In this document: positions 1 through 7,512 of the stretch, piece by piece | Numbering within the stretch: the first letter of the stretch is position 1 | Layout of the letters: each line of letters opens with the position of its first letter | Origin: JAIQFF01 sp963788505 | Lineage (GTDB): Bacteria > Acidobacteriota > Terriglobia > Terriglobales > Acidobacteriaceae | NCBI GenBank assembly: GCA_963788505.1 | Contig: CAWBGY010000011.1 | Location: 124,001-188,000, forward strand | Length of the DNA stretch: 64,000 bases | Direction of reading: 5' to 3' | Notes under the pieces: generated by a model | The model's input: only the letters and a program-made list of their open reading frames with translations | What the model was told of the DNA's origin: nothing | Databases searched by the model: none | Position numbers and translations under genes: made by a program

Positions 1-1
1 G

Positions 2-112
2 GTTCTTTTTCCCGCGCTCGCGGTGATGCTGGCCGTACTCTCGTTCAACTTCATCGGCGATGCGCTGCGTGATTTTCTCGATCCCCGTTCGCGTATTGAA
101 GTCGGACTCTAG
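2..112 (+). CDS. ABC transporter permease, C-terminal fragment (DppC/OppC type)
   Basis: Only the last 36 codons lie in the window. The fragment ends with a hydrophobic segment followed by FIGDALRDFLDPRSR, which is the usual C-terminal signature of the second permease of dipeptide/oligopeptide (DppC/OppC, BPD_transp_1) importers. The protein would form part of the inner-membrane channel. Its remaining sequence and partner genes lie upstream of base 1, so substrate cannot be judged. Confidence 0.8.
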   Translation, partial: VLFPALAVMLAVLSFNFIGDALRDFLDPRSRIEVGL

Positions 113-322
113 CTGCCAGCGCTATGGCTGAGTTCTGCTAAAGCTCTCTCCTCCGAAGCAGCCTTGCCGCCCGGGGTTCACCCACTTTAGTAACCATCAG
201 CATGCGCTTGCGACCTTATAAGTGTTGCTGTTTCGGCGCAACATTCCTCCGCGCCCGGTGTTAAAAGATGTGACCCGAAAAACGGGCAAAGCAATTTGAT
301 CCAAGGGAGCCAGGGAGACCAC

Positions 323-667
323 ATGAAATTACAAAGCAAGGGCTTTATCTTGACCGCAGTTATGGCGGGCCTCATGCTGCCATTAGCGGCGCAGACCGTC
401 ACTCCGGCAGGCCAGCCGGCCACCATCCACCAGCGCAAGGAGAACCAGCAGGACCGCATCGCTCAGGGCGTCAAAAGCGGCCAGTTGACCGCGGGAGAAA
501 CCGCCCACCTGGAAGGACGCGAAGCCAGGATCAACAAGGAAACTCACAATGATCGCGTCGCTAATGGCGGCAAGCTGACTCCGGCCGAACGGCGACAGAT
601 CACGCGCCAGCAGAACCGTACCTCGCGCGCGATTTATCGCAAGAAGCACAACGCCCGCGTGCAATAG
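323..667 (+). CDS. Small secreted basic protein, unknown function
   Basis: This is a 114-residue protein with an N-terminal signal peptide (about residues 1-24: MKLQSKGF, hydrophobic core, then AAQT). The mature part is very hydrophilic, rich in Arg, Lys, Gln and Asn. It contains two loosely similar halves (GVKSGQLTAGETAHLEGREARI and NGGKLTPAERRQITRQQNRTS), each with a G-x-LT-x-(G/A)E turn and a helix. The ATG at 323 is preferred over the upstream in-frame start at 296 because a purine-rich stretch (AGGGAGACC) precedes it and the signal peptide starts there. I do not recognise a named family. A clear terminator follows. Confidence 0.7.
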   Translation: MKLQSKGFILTAVMAGLMLPLAAQTVTPAGQPATIHQRKENQQDRIAQGVKSGQLTAGETAHLEGREARINKETHNDRVANGGKLTPAERRQITRQQNRTSRAIYRKKHNARVQ

Positions 668-691
668 TGCGCGTCGAAGTGCGACAGGGCA

Positions 692-722
692 GCGCCTCCG
701 GAAACGGAGGCGCTTTTCTTTG
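692..722 (+). terminator. Rho-independent terminator
   Basis: A perfect 9-bp GC-rich stem (GCGCCTCCG / CGGAGGCGC) with a GAAA tetraloop is followed by TTTTCTTTG. It lies 25 bases after the stop of the small secreted protein gene. Confidence 0.85.
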
Positions 723-728
723 CTTCAA

Positions 729-761
729 TGTAGGCGCGAGCGTCCCGCTCGTGCGGCAGCG
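729..761 (+). repeat. REP element, family A (copy 1)
   Basis: A 33-base element starting TGTAGGCGCGAGCG and ending GTGCGGCAGCG, with an imperfect internal palindrome. It has the same sequence as the copy that flanks the decayed RAYT gene on its right (11720-11752, opposite strand). A near-identical copy is on its left (11083-11116) and a shorter one is at 2063-2089. Confidence 0.8.
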
Positions 762-853
762 AAACGGTCGATAACCAGGAACCACAATCGCAAACCTGGT
801 ACCGCCTCCGACCCCTCAGCCGTAAGCTCAAGAAAAGGCCGCAGATCGAGTTC

Positions 854-882
854 TTGACTGGAATAGCAAATAGAGATATACA
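854..882 (+). promoter_or_regulatory. Probable sigma70-type promoter and operator of the XRE regulator
   Basis: TTGACT (854-859) and TATACA (877-882) are separated by 17 bases, giving a start near 889. The AT-rich region 864-905 contains AGCAAAT facing ATTTGCA and two copies of ATATACATAT, one overlapping the -10 box and one ending at the start codon. These are plausible autoregulatory operator sites for the HTH protein encoded just downstream. Confidence 0.5.
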
Positions 883-904
883 TATAGCGATTTGCAATAT
901 ACAT

Positions 905-1417
905 ATGACTTTGGCTGAAAAATTACGCTATTTGCGTGAAGTTGAAGGCTCATTGCGCGGCCTGGCTCGTCCCATGACCCAGCAGGAACTGGTGCGCGCC
1001 ATTCACCAGGAGCAGGGCAAGAGCATCAGCCAGTCCTATGTCTCGCAGATCGAGGGCGGCGTGCGGCCTCACATGACGCAGTCCACCCGCACCCTGCTGG
1101 CAAAGTTTTTCAAGGTTCATCCCGGTTTTCTGGTGGACGATCCCGAGGGCTACCACACCGAGCTGGTGTCGGACTTGCGCACCACGGAAGGCAAACTCGA
1201 TGTTTGGCTGCTGCAGGGTTCGGAACGCTTCGCCAGCGATCCCCAGGTGAGTGACGTTCTGATCAAAGTTGCGCGGGAAAAGGACACGCGACGATGCTTT
1301 TTGCTCCTGGGCGCGATTCTGGATACGCCGGGGCTGGCCGACCGCTTGCTGGAGGCCCTGCATCCCGAGCACGGGAGAACCCGGACCCACAGCCAGGAAA
1401 GGAGGGGACGGAGATGA
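905..1417 (+). CDS. XRE-family helix-turn-helix transcriptional regulator
   Basis: This 170-residue protein has an N-terminal XRE-type HTH (about residues 5-80: TQQELVRAI, then SQSYVSQIEGG as the recognition helix). The C-terminal helical region (90-155) is acidic to neutral and probably mediates dimerisation. I chose ATG 905 because it gives a standard XRE N terminus and an upstream promoter ends just before it; the longer reading from 854 would translate the promoter. Its stop overlaps the next gene's start (ATGA at 1414), so it is cotranscribed with the NfeD-like gene. It is therefore the likely local regulator of the membrane-stress module that follows. Confidence 0.8.
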   Translation: MTLAEKLRYLREVEGSLRGLARPMTQQELVRAIHQEQGKSISQSYVSQIEGGVRPHMTQSTRTLLAKFFKVHPGFLVDDPEGYHTELVSDLRTTEGKLDVWLLQGSERFASDPQVSDVLIKVAREKDTRRCFLLLGAILDTPGLADRLLEALHPEHGRTRTHSQERRGRR

Positions 1418-2067
1418 CCTGGGCGGATTTTTATCTGATTTGTTTCGCGGTGGGATTTTTCTTCAGCCTGGCGTCATTCCTGGCCGGAGGTCTGCGCTGG
1501 CACCTGCATCCGCCACATTTCTCTCATGCCCATGTGGCGGCGCCCCACGTTCCCGCTGGGCATGGCGCGCCGGGCGGACAGTCGCCGGCAAGTCCGGCGC
1601 CTGCCGGGAAGGCCTTGATGCACGGCCAGACTGCCCACATTTCCCCTTTCAACTTCATTACGGCGACGGCCTTTTTGGCGTGGTTCGGGGGGAGCGGTTA
1701 TCTGCTCACACGCTTCTCTGGTGTCTGGTTTGTGACCGGACTGGGGCTGGCCATATTCACCGGGGCGGTCGGCGGAGCGATTGTGTTTCTTTTTCTCAGC
1801 CGGGTGCTGATCTCGCCGGAAGAAAGCATGGACCCCGCCGACTACGAGATGACGGGAGTGTTGGGCCGGGTGTCGGTTGTGATTCGCGAGAAGGGCACGG
1901 GAGAAATCATCTATTCGCAAGCCGGGACGCGGCGCACGTGTGGCGCTCGCGGAGAAGAGGGAAGCGCCATTGCCCAGGGAACAGAAGTGGTGGTCACGCG
2001 CTACGACAAGGGAATCGCGTACGTGCGCCCCTGGACGGAGATCTCAGGCGGTGAAGATTCCATGTAG
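1414..2067 (+). CDS. NfeD-like membrane protein with C-terminal OB-fold
   Basis: A 217-residue protein with one membrane segment near the N terminus (about 7-26), a His/Pro/Ala-rich linker (30-68), two further membrane segments (about 73-131) and a C-terminal soluble domain (145-217). The soluble domain (GVLGRVSVVIREKGTGEI...GTEVVVTRYDKGIAYVRPW) looks like the NfeD OB-fold. NfeD proteins are known partners of flotillins, and a flotillin gene lies two genes downstream. The start overlaps the regulator's stop and has GGAGGGGACGGAG upstream. The stop codon TAG lies inside a REP element (2063-2089), so the last residue may be repeat-derived. Confidence 0.7.
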   Translation: MTWADFYLICFAVGFFFSLASFLAGGLRWHLHPPHFSHAHVAAPHVPAGHGAPGGQSPASPAPAGKALMHGQTAHISPFNFITATAFLAWFGGSGYLLTRFSGVWFVTGLGLAIFTGAVGGAIVFLFLSRVLISPEESMDPADYEMTGVLGRVSVVIREKGTGEIIYSQAGTRRTCGARGEEGSAIAQGTEVVVTRYDKGIAYVRPWTEISGGEDSM

Positions 2068-2089
2068 GCGCGAGCGTCCTCGCTCGTGC
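2063..2089 (+). repeat. REP element, family A (copy 2, shorter)
   Basis: The sequence matches the first 26 or so bases of the 729-761 element and then diverges (GTGCTCCAACG). It overlaps the end of the NfeD-like gene and supplies its TAG stop codon. Confidence 0.7.
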
Positions 2090-2147
2090 TCCAACGACAT
2101 GGGCGTTGGCCGCAATGGTTTTGCGAATGAGTAAAGAGGGAAGTTTG

Positions 2148-3050
2148 ATGGACAACAAACTCTATCGTGCACTGACCGCGACGCTGTGGCTGGCTCTGCC
2201 GCTGATAGGCCTGCAGTATTGGTTAGTCTGGAACCGGTTGCCCGCCCGCTTGGCGACTCATTTCGGAGCGACCGCCCAACCCAACGGCTGGATGTCGCGA
2301 GAGACCTCCATCATTTTCCTGCTGGTATTGCTGGCCTTCGTGTTGGCGACTTTTACCTGGGTACTTGCCCGGGTTCGCAAGCCCGATGCTCTGGCCTGGT
2401 CGCTGCTGGCGATGTTCTACGTTGTGATCGGCGTGTTTCTAAGCATCAACTCGGCGCTGCTGAACTACAACCTTTACGAGCGCCCGGTCGACATCGTGCC
2501 CGAACTGGTTGTGGTATTTGTGGCTGCATTTGCGGTGATCGGAATCGCCCTCAGCAGCAAACGCGGCCCAGGATTGCCGGGCCCAACCGTTTCTGTGGAA
2601 GCCGAGGAAGTACACGCTTCTCCTCTCTGGGCGATCATGTTCGGCGCTCTTACCGCGGTCGAGGTCGGCGTCATCGCAGTCATTCCCCTGCACGGACTGC
2701 GGCTGGTCATGGTTTTGCCCGCGCTGCTCCTGCTGGGAGTCACAGCTCTGGCCTGGGGCGGCTTTCGCTACCGCTTCACGGCTCACGGAGTGGAGATCAG
2801 CACGCTCGGTTTTCGCCTGCGTTCCATTCCGCTGCAGAACATCAGGGCCTACAGCGTGCAGCCGTGGAGTCCAATGGGTGGCTACGGGATTCGCGGCATC
2901 GGAGACCGCCGTGCCTACGTTTGGGGCAACACCGGCGTACGCATCAAGCTTTCGGACGGAGAAGTATTTCTCGGCCATCGTGAGCCGGAGAGGATCATGA
3001 ACGACCTGAACCTGATCCGGCAGAACCGGAAAGCTCGCGAAGATACATGA
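2148..3050 (+). CDS. DUF1648-type integral membrane protein
   Basis: A 300-residue protein. The N-terminal half has a membrane segment, then NRLPARLATHFGATAQPNGWMSR, typical of the DUF1648 domain found in SdpI-like immunity and membrane proteins. Further membrane helices follow at about 48-68, 82-105, 120-140 and 165-215. The last 85 residues form a soluble PH-like region (FRYRFTAHGVEISTLGFRLRSIPLQNI). ATG 2148 is preferred because AGAGGG lies seven bases upstream. The gene sits between the NfeD-like and flotillin genes and is probably part of the same transcription unit. Its molecular role is not known to me. Confidence 0.65.
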   Translation: MDNKLYRALTATLWLALPLIGLQYWLVWNRLPARLATHFGATAQPNGWMSRETSIIFLLVLLAFVLATFTWVLARVRKPDALAWSLLAMFYVVIGVFLSINSALLNYNLYERPVDIVPELVVVFVAAFAVIGIALSSKRGPGLPGPTVSVEAEEVHASPLWAIMFGALTAVEVGVIAVIPLHGLRLVMVLPALLLLGVTALAWGGFRYRFTAHGVEISTLGFRLRSIPLQNIRAYSVQPWSPMGGYGIRGIGDRRAYVWGNTGVRIKLSDGEVFLGHREPERIMNDLNLIRQNRKAREDT

Positions 3051-3134
3051 AGGGAAGGCTCGTGATTTCCTTCGTGTAGCTTCGTGCCCTTTGTGGTTGA
3101 AGTTTTTGTCGGGGCTATCGAAAGAGGAGGCGAT

Positions 3135-4590
3135 ATGTTCGGGATTTCACACATTTTCGAAATTTGGATTTTCGTTGGGCTGGGCGTCATGGTCATCCTG
3201 TTCCTGATGAGCAGCATGGCCAGGCTCTATCGCAAGGCCGGCCCGCATGAGGCCCTGATCGTCTACGGACTGGGCGGAACGCGGGTAGTGAAAGGCCACG
3301 GCACGCTGGTATTTCCCATGGTCCAGATTTGCCGCGAGCTTTCGCTGGAGTTGATGTCGTTCGACGTGGCGCCGCAGCAGGACCTTTACACCAAGCAGGG
3401 CGTGGCGGTCACGGTCGAAGCCGTGGCCCAGATCAAGGTCAAGTCGGACATGGAGTCCATCCTGACCGCGTCTGAGCAATTCCTCACCAAGACCGACCAG
3501 GAGCGGGAAGGCCTGATCCGCCTGGTGATGGAAGGCCACCTGCGCGGCATTATCGGACAACTCACGGTGGAAGAGATCGTCAAGCAGCCGGAGATGGTCT
3601 CCGACCGCATGCGGTCCACGTGCGCGGAAGACATGAACAAGATGGGTCTCGAGGTGATCTCGTTCACCATCAAGGAAGTCCGCGACAAGAACGAGTACAT
3701 CACCAACATGGGCAAGCCCGATGTAGCGCGCATCAAGCGCGACGCCGACGTGGCCACCGCCGAAGCCGACCGCGACACCGCCATCAGGCGCGCCCTCGCG
3801 CAACGCGAGTCCGCAGTGGCCAGAGCCCAGGCCGACCAGGAACGAGTGCTGGCGGAAACGCTTTCCCTGGCCAAGCAGGCGGAAGCGCAGCGCGACCTTG
3901 AAGTCAAAAAAGCGCAGTACGTCGAAGTCACCAAGCGCCAGCAGGCGCAGGCGGACAAAGCCTACGACATTCAGACCAACATCATGCAACAGCAGGTGGT
4001 GGCCGAGCAGGTGAAGGTGCAACAGATCGAGAAAGAGCAGCAGGTCAAAGTGCAGGAAGCCGAAATCAACCGCCGCGAGAAGGAACTGATCGCGACCGTG
4101 TTGAAGGCGGCTGAAATCGAGCGTCAGCGCATTGAAACTCTGGCGTTGGCCGAAAAGCAACGGCTCATGTCGGAAGCGGATGGTCATGCGTCGGCGATTC
4201 GCGCCCAGGGCGAGGCTGAAGCCGAGATCATCTTCAAGAAGGGCGAAGCCGAGGCCAAAGCCATGAACGTAAAAGCCGCAGGCTTACCAGGAGTACAACC
4301 AGGCCGCGGTGATCGACAAGCTGTTCACCGGCATGCCTGAAATCGTGCGGGCGTTGGCCAGTCCGCTGGCCAACGTGGACAAGATCACCATCGTGTCCAC
4401 CGGCAACGGCGATGCGTCCGGAATGAACAAGATCACCGGCGACATCGCCAAAATGGCGGCGCAGGTGCCGGCGCTGTTCGAAACCCTGTCGGGAATGCCA
4501 ATGGCGGAGCTGCTGGGCAAAGTCCGCCAGATCGGCGACAAGACGCCAAAACCAGACGCGCTGCCGTCGAACGGCGGAGCAGGGAAGTGA
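3135..4590 (+). CDS. Flotillin family protein (reading frame broken by one extra base)
   Basis: The gene encodes an N-terminal membrane segment (about 10-30), an SPFH/band-7 domain (40-200: GHGTLVFPMVQICRELSLELMS region) and a long Ala/Glu-rich coiled coil (210-400) typical of bacterial flotillins. Flotillins scaffold membrane microdomains. RBS AAAGAGGAGG precedes ATG 3135. The frame runs to a stop at 4340, but after KAMNVKA the family sequence (AYQEYNQAAVIDKLFTGMP) continues in another frame to 4590. Removing one base near 4279 (GCCGCAGG to GCCGAGG) restores A-E-A-Y-Q-E-Y and gives about 484 residues, a normal flotillin length. This may be a sequencing or assembly error or a real mutation. 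Confidence 0.85.
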
Positions 4591-4607
4591 TGAAAGGTGA
4601 TCAATGG

Positions 4608-4630
4608 AGGACGGGCGTCCCGCCCGTCCT
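4608..4630. repeat. Short GC palindrome between flotillin and mini-protein genes
   Basis: AGGACGGGCG and CGCCCGTCCT form a perfect 10-bp stem with a 3-base loop, followed by GCTTTT. It resembles the small palindromes scattered between many genes in this window and could also act as a weak terminator after the flotillin gene. Confidence 0.6.
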
Positions 4631-4664
4631 GCTTTTCGCAGTATCCGAAGTTGAGGACAGAAAC

Positions 4665-4910
4665 ATGAAGAGACCGTCAATGCAAATCGTCCTCGGCATA
4701 GTTCTCGGCGCCGGCATCGGCACCGCGATGGGCATCGCCGCCGGCCACGTCGCCGTATGGCTGTCCGTTGGAATCGCCATTGGAGTGGTAATCGGAAGCA
4801 ACTTTCGTGGCACCAAGTGCGCCGAGTGCGCAGAGGTCCACGAAAAGCACCAAGCTAGAAGCCAGCCGCTAGAAGCTGATTCAAAAAGGAGTTCATCATG
4901 GCATTACTAG
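4665..4910 (+). CDS. Small glycine-rich membrane protein
   Basis: This 81-residue protein begins MKRPSMQIVLG. It has two Gly/Ala-rich membrane segments (about 8-28 and 30-46: GIVLGAGIGTAMGIAAG and VGIAIGVVIGSN), resembling glycine-zipper mini-proteins. GAGGA lies eight bases before ATG 4665. The tail after RGTKCAECAEVHEK is hydrophilic and looks like translated intergenic repeat sequence, so the original protein was probably shorter. The end overlaps the pspA-like start by 13 bases. Function is unknown; context suggests a membrane-stress accessory. Confidence 0.55.
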   Translation: MKRPSMQIVLGIVLGAGIGTAMGIAAGHVAVWLSVGIAIGVVIGSNFRGTKCAECAEVHEKHQARSQPLEADSKRSSSWHY

Positions 4911-5557
4911 AGCGAGTATCCACATTAGTCCGCGCCAATCTCAACGACCTGGTCGACAAAGCCGAGCACCCGGAAAAAATGATCAAGCAGGTAATCCTCG
5001 ACATGCAGAACCAGCTTCTGCAGGTCAAGACCCAGGTGGCCATCGCCATCGCCGACGAGCACCTGCTGGAAAAAAAGCAAAAAGAAAATGAAGACAAGGT
5101 CGCCGAGTGGATGCGTAAAGCAGAGCTCTCCGTCGACAAGAAGCAGGATGATCTGGCCCGTGCCGCCCTGCAACGCGTGGAAAGCTATCGCGACTTGAGC
5201 GAAGGCTTCGCCCAACAGGTGACCGACCAGAAAGCCCAGGTGGAAAACTTGAAAACCGCGTTGCGCCAGCTTGACCAGAAGCTTACCGAGGCCAAGGCCA
5301 AAGCCGATCTGCTCATCGCCCAGCATCGCCGTGCCCGGGCCGTGGGCAAAGCCAGCGACGCGAAAATGGCCGCCGGCAACGGTTCGAGCGCCAACGCCTT
5401 CGATCGCATGAAGCGCAAAGTGGCCCACGCCGAAGCGCACAGCCAGGCCAAATCCGAAATCGCCGCCGATGACGTGGAAGAACGCCTGGCCGCGCTCGAA
5501 AAGGAAGACCGCATCGAGCAATTGCTGGCGGAGCTGAAGACGAAGCGGGGTGCGTAA
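4898..5557 (+). CDS. PspA/IM30 (VIPP1) family membrane-remodelling protein
   Basis: The 219-residue protein is almost wholly helical and matches the PspA/IM30 family. The N terminus is MALLERVSTLVRANLNDLVDKAEHPEKMI, whose opening amphipathic helix binds membranes. A long coiled coil rich in Gln, Lys and Glu follows (30-150), then a C-terminal helix (AFDRMKRKVAHAEAHSQAKSE). These ESCRT-III-like proteins form rods or rings that patch damaged inner membrane. AAAAGGAG precedes ATG 4898. Position after NfeD-like and flotillin genes supports a membrane-integrity module. Confidence 0.9.
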   Translation: MALLERVSTLVRANLNDLVDKAEHPEKMIKQVILDMQNQLLQVKTQVAIAIADEHLLEKKQKENEDKVAEWMRKAELSVDKKQDDLARAALQRVESYRDLSEGFAQQVTDQKAQVENLKTALRQLDQKLTEAKAKADLLIAQHRRARAVGKASDAKMAAGNGSSANAFDRMKRKVAHAEAHSQAKSEIAADDVEERLAALEKEDRIEQLLAELKTKRGA

Positions 5558-5564
5558 ATGGTCC

Positions 5565-5606
5565 GTGTGGGGCGGACACTCTTGTCCGCCGCTTTTGGAT
5601 TCGATT
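5565..5606 (+). repeat. Palindromic repeat, family B (copy 1)
   Basis: GTGTGGGGCGGACACTCTTG begins an element that continues TCCGCCGCTTTTGGATTCGATTG. GGCGGACA pairs with TGTCCGCC. The same core and AT-rich tail occur at 13109, 13214, 17792, 17894 and 22024 in both orientations. Confidence 0.75.
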
Positions 5607-5710
5607 GTGAGTATTCATGCCACTTGGTCGGGTGCCCCATGCTTCGCGCACTTTCCGAAGCGTGGGAGGCCACGGGCTGGGACATGAAAGCGCTGACTGT
5701 TAAGCAGGGT

Positions 5711-5772
5711 AGGGGTCCTTCGACTTCGCATCTGCTTCGCGAGGCGAAGCAGATGCTCCGCTCAGGATGACA
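5711..5772 (-). repeat. Variable-core hairpin repeat, family C (copy 1)
   Basis: The constant arms are AGGGGTCCTTCGACT on the left and CGCTCAGGATGACA on the right. Between them GCATCTGCTTCGC (5728-5740) and GCGAAGCAGATGC (5744-5756) form a perfect 13-bp stem with a 3-base loop. Other copies share the arms but have different cores. Confidence 0.85.
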
Positions 5773-5783
5773 TCTCTATTGGG

Positions 5784-6188
5784 CTATGTTTTGCTCCAGT
5801 CCTCGATTTTCAAAGCCTTCACGCGCCGGAACACCCGGTCGTGCGTGACCAGTACTGCTTCCACGGCCAGTGCGTGGGCGGCAATCAGCATATCCATGTT
5901 TCCCATTGGCCTGCCGGAGCGTTCGAGAACGGCGCGGATCTCATCGTAATGGCGCGCAGCGTCAGAATTCCAGGGCAACACTTCGACTCGCAGCAGGAAC
6001 TCTTCGACCAGACTTTTCAGACGGACGGCTGCCGGCAGTCGGGCCACTCCGAAACGCAATTCAGCTTCGGTGATGACGGAAATTCCGATCTCAGCCATGG
6101 GAGTACTCAGCAGGCGCGCGCGTACGCTGGCCACGTTGCCCTTGATGGCATAGCTGGCGGTGTTGGTGTCCAGCAAGTAACGGGGCAT
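5784..6188 (-). CDS. vapC: VapC-type PIN-domain ribonuclease toxin
   Basis: This 134-residue PIN domain has the expected acidic residues for metal-dependent RNA cleavage: D7 in LLDTN, E41 in ITEAELRFG, D99 in GNMDMLIAAHA and D117 in THDRVF. The length is normal for VapC. The start overlaps the stop of the antitoxin gene by one base (6188), as usual for vapBC operons. The final family assignment (tRNA/rRNA-cleaving VapC) rests on domain resemblance; the target cannot be read from sequence. Confidence 0.92.
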   Translation of the reverse strand: MPRYLLDTNTASYAIKGNVASVRARLLSTPMAEIGISVITEAELRFGVARLPAAVRLKSLVEEFLLRVEVLPWNSDAARHYDEIRAVLERSGRPMGNMDMLIAAHALAVEAVLVTHDRVFRRVKALKIEDWSKT

Positions 6189-6430
6189 CAGAACAGCTTC
6201 CGCTTTTGCGGTGGCCGGTCGTCCCGGTCGGCCATGAACTTTTCAGGCAGGTCAGTGGCGTCTGCCAGCTCGAAAAAATCCTTCCAGGACTCCGGCCTTC
6301 GAGACAGGACAACATCGCCCGTAGCTGGATCGCGGCGGATAAAGACTTCCGATCCCTGGAAGCGGTACTCGGCAGGCAAGCGTACGGCCTGGCTGCGTCC
6401 GTTGTGAAAAAGTTTTGCGGTGCGAGGCAT
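6188..6430 (-). CDS. vapB: VapB-type antitoxin (AbrB/SpoVT DNA-binding fold)
   Basis: An 80-residue protein whose N-terminal half (TAKLFHNGRSQAVRLPAEYRF, then EVFIRRDPATGDVVLS) is the swapped-hairpin AbrB fold typical of VapB. The C-terminal tail (SWKDFFELADATDLPEKF) is the usual toxin-neutralising segment. It precedes vapC in the same operon. An AGGGGGA ribosome-binding site lies just before its ATG. It should bind its own promoter, where repeated AAGATATATA boxes are visible. Confidence 0.9.
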   Translation of the reverse strand: MPRTAKLFHNGRSQAVRLPAEYRFQGSEVFIRRDPATGDVVLSRRPESWKDFFELADATDLPEKFMADRDDRPPQKRKLF

Positions 6431-6442
6431 TAGCTCCCCCTA

Positions 6443-6492
6443 AAGATATATACCATGATAGCTTACAGCATGGACTCTATCAAGATATATAT
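6443..6492. promoter_or_regulatory. Putative VapBC operator region
   Basis: AAGATATATA occurs at 6443-6452 and again (AAGATATATAT) at 6482-6492, 39 bases apart, immediately upstream of vapB. The rest of this stretch is AT-rich against a GC-rich background. Autoregulated toxin-antitoxin promoters usually carry repeated operator half-sites of this kind. Confidence 0.45.
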
Positions 6493-6533
6493 CCATAAGG
6501 CATTGACCATGAAGCGGCACATCAAATCGGCGC

Positions 6534-7277
6534 TTAAGCTGTCTTGCGTCGGCCAACGTCGGCCCGCAGAAGCTTCTTTGCGGCCCGCTGCTCGCTCCGG
6601 TGGCCTCGGCGGTCCTCGCGCGCAAAGCTTTTTTTCTTCGCGGCCGAACCGAAAACCTGGCTCCACTTCCCGTTCTTGAGGATGATCTGATATCCGCCCG
6701 AAAGAATTTGAAAGGGCTTCGTGATCTTGTTCAGTTGATCGAACCGTACCGACCCCGGTTTGTGAAACGCCTCGAAGTACGACGGATAGATGAAGTCGCT
6801 CATCTGGATACCATTGACATCGAAGCTCAGTGCTTCGACCGGATCCGCGCTCTCGTAGGCGTAAACGAGTTTCGGGTCAGGGCCGGTGGTCATCAGGTTA
6901 ATGGCGGGATCAACCAGCATCTCAACCAGTTCGTGAGATGCTGACACGCTTACCAAATCATGATTCGCGAGTGTGGTCTTGACGAACACCTTCGCCTCCG
7001 GCAGTCCGTCGGGAGTCAGGTCATGGTATGCCAGGGCGTCAGGCTGATCGGCATCGTCGAGGAACACGACCGCCCACGCTCCTTTCTGGAAGCCCTTGGT
7101 CGCGACCAGCTTCGCCGGTGTTCCCCAGACGGGAGCGACGTACTTGTCGACGTATACCTGCATGGCCGCGATCAAATTATCAAAATCCACGCCGAGCGCG
7201 ACGGTTGCCTTATTGAAACAGGCGATTGTGGGAGCCAGGCCTTGATTGAATGCGCCAAATGTCGGATGAGTAGCCAT
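6534..7277 (-). CDS. Protein of unknown function with HELVE(x)4DP motif
   Basis: This 247-residue protein has no family I can name with confidence. The central stretch SASHELVEMLVDPAINLM resembles a metal-binding protease-like helix, with H-E-L-x-E followed by a D-P turn, but a full HExxH is absent. The middle is mixed alpha/beta and slightly acidic. The last 35 residues are strongly basic (KKKSFAREDRRGHRSEQ and on), which may be a nucleic-acid or envelope-binding tail, or a read-through of degraded sequence. ATG 7277 has AAGGAG upstream and is preferred over the GTG one codon earlier. No signal peptide is seen. Confidence 0.55.
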   Translation of the reverse strand: MATHPTFGAFNQGLAPTIACFNKATVALGVDFDNLIAAMQVYVDKYVAPVWGTPAKLVATKGFQKGAWAVVFLDDADQPDALAYHDLTPDGLPEAKVFVKTTLANHDLVSVSASHELVEMLVDPAINLMTTGPDPKLVYAYESADPVEALSFDVNGIQMSDFIYPSYFEAFHKPGSVRFDQLNKITKPFQILSGGYQIILKNGKWSQVFGSAAKKKSFAREDRRGHRSEQRAAKKLLRADVGRRKTA

Positions 7278-7512
7278 CACACACCTCTCCTTCTAAAAAG
7301 TTGCGGAGCTGTTTTCTGAATTGTTCCTGGGATGGGGCCTCGGGCCGAGGGCCGGGGAGAAGTGAAAGCGATTATGCATCCGCGCTTGAAAGCCGTCAAC
7401 CACGCTGGACAGGTGAGCGGCCGCTCTATCTTCGCGTCTGCCAGTAAGCGATGGATCGAGGGTGCCACGATCTTTCGGCTCTGTATCTGCCTGGCTCAGG
7501 GACGCCGAGCTG

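Noticed and set aside
5558..5770. 70-residue plus-strand frame after pspA
   Set aside because: It reads through a family B and a family C repeat and has no protein-like features of its own.
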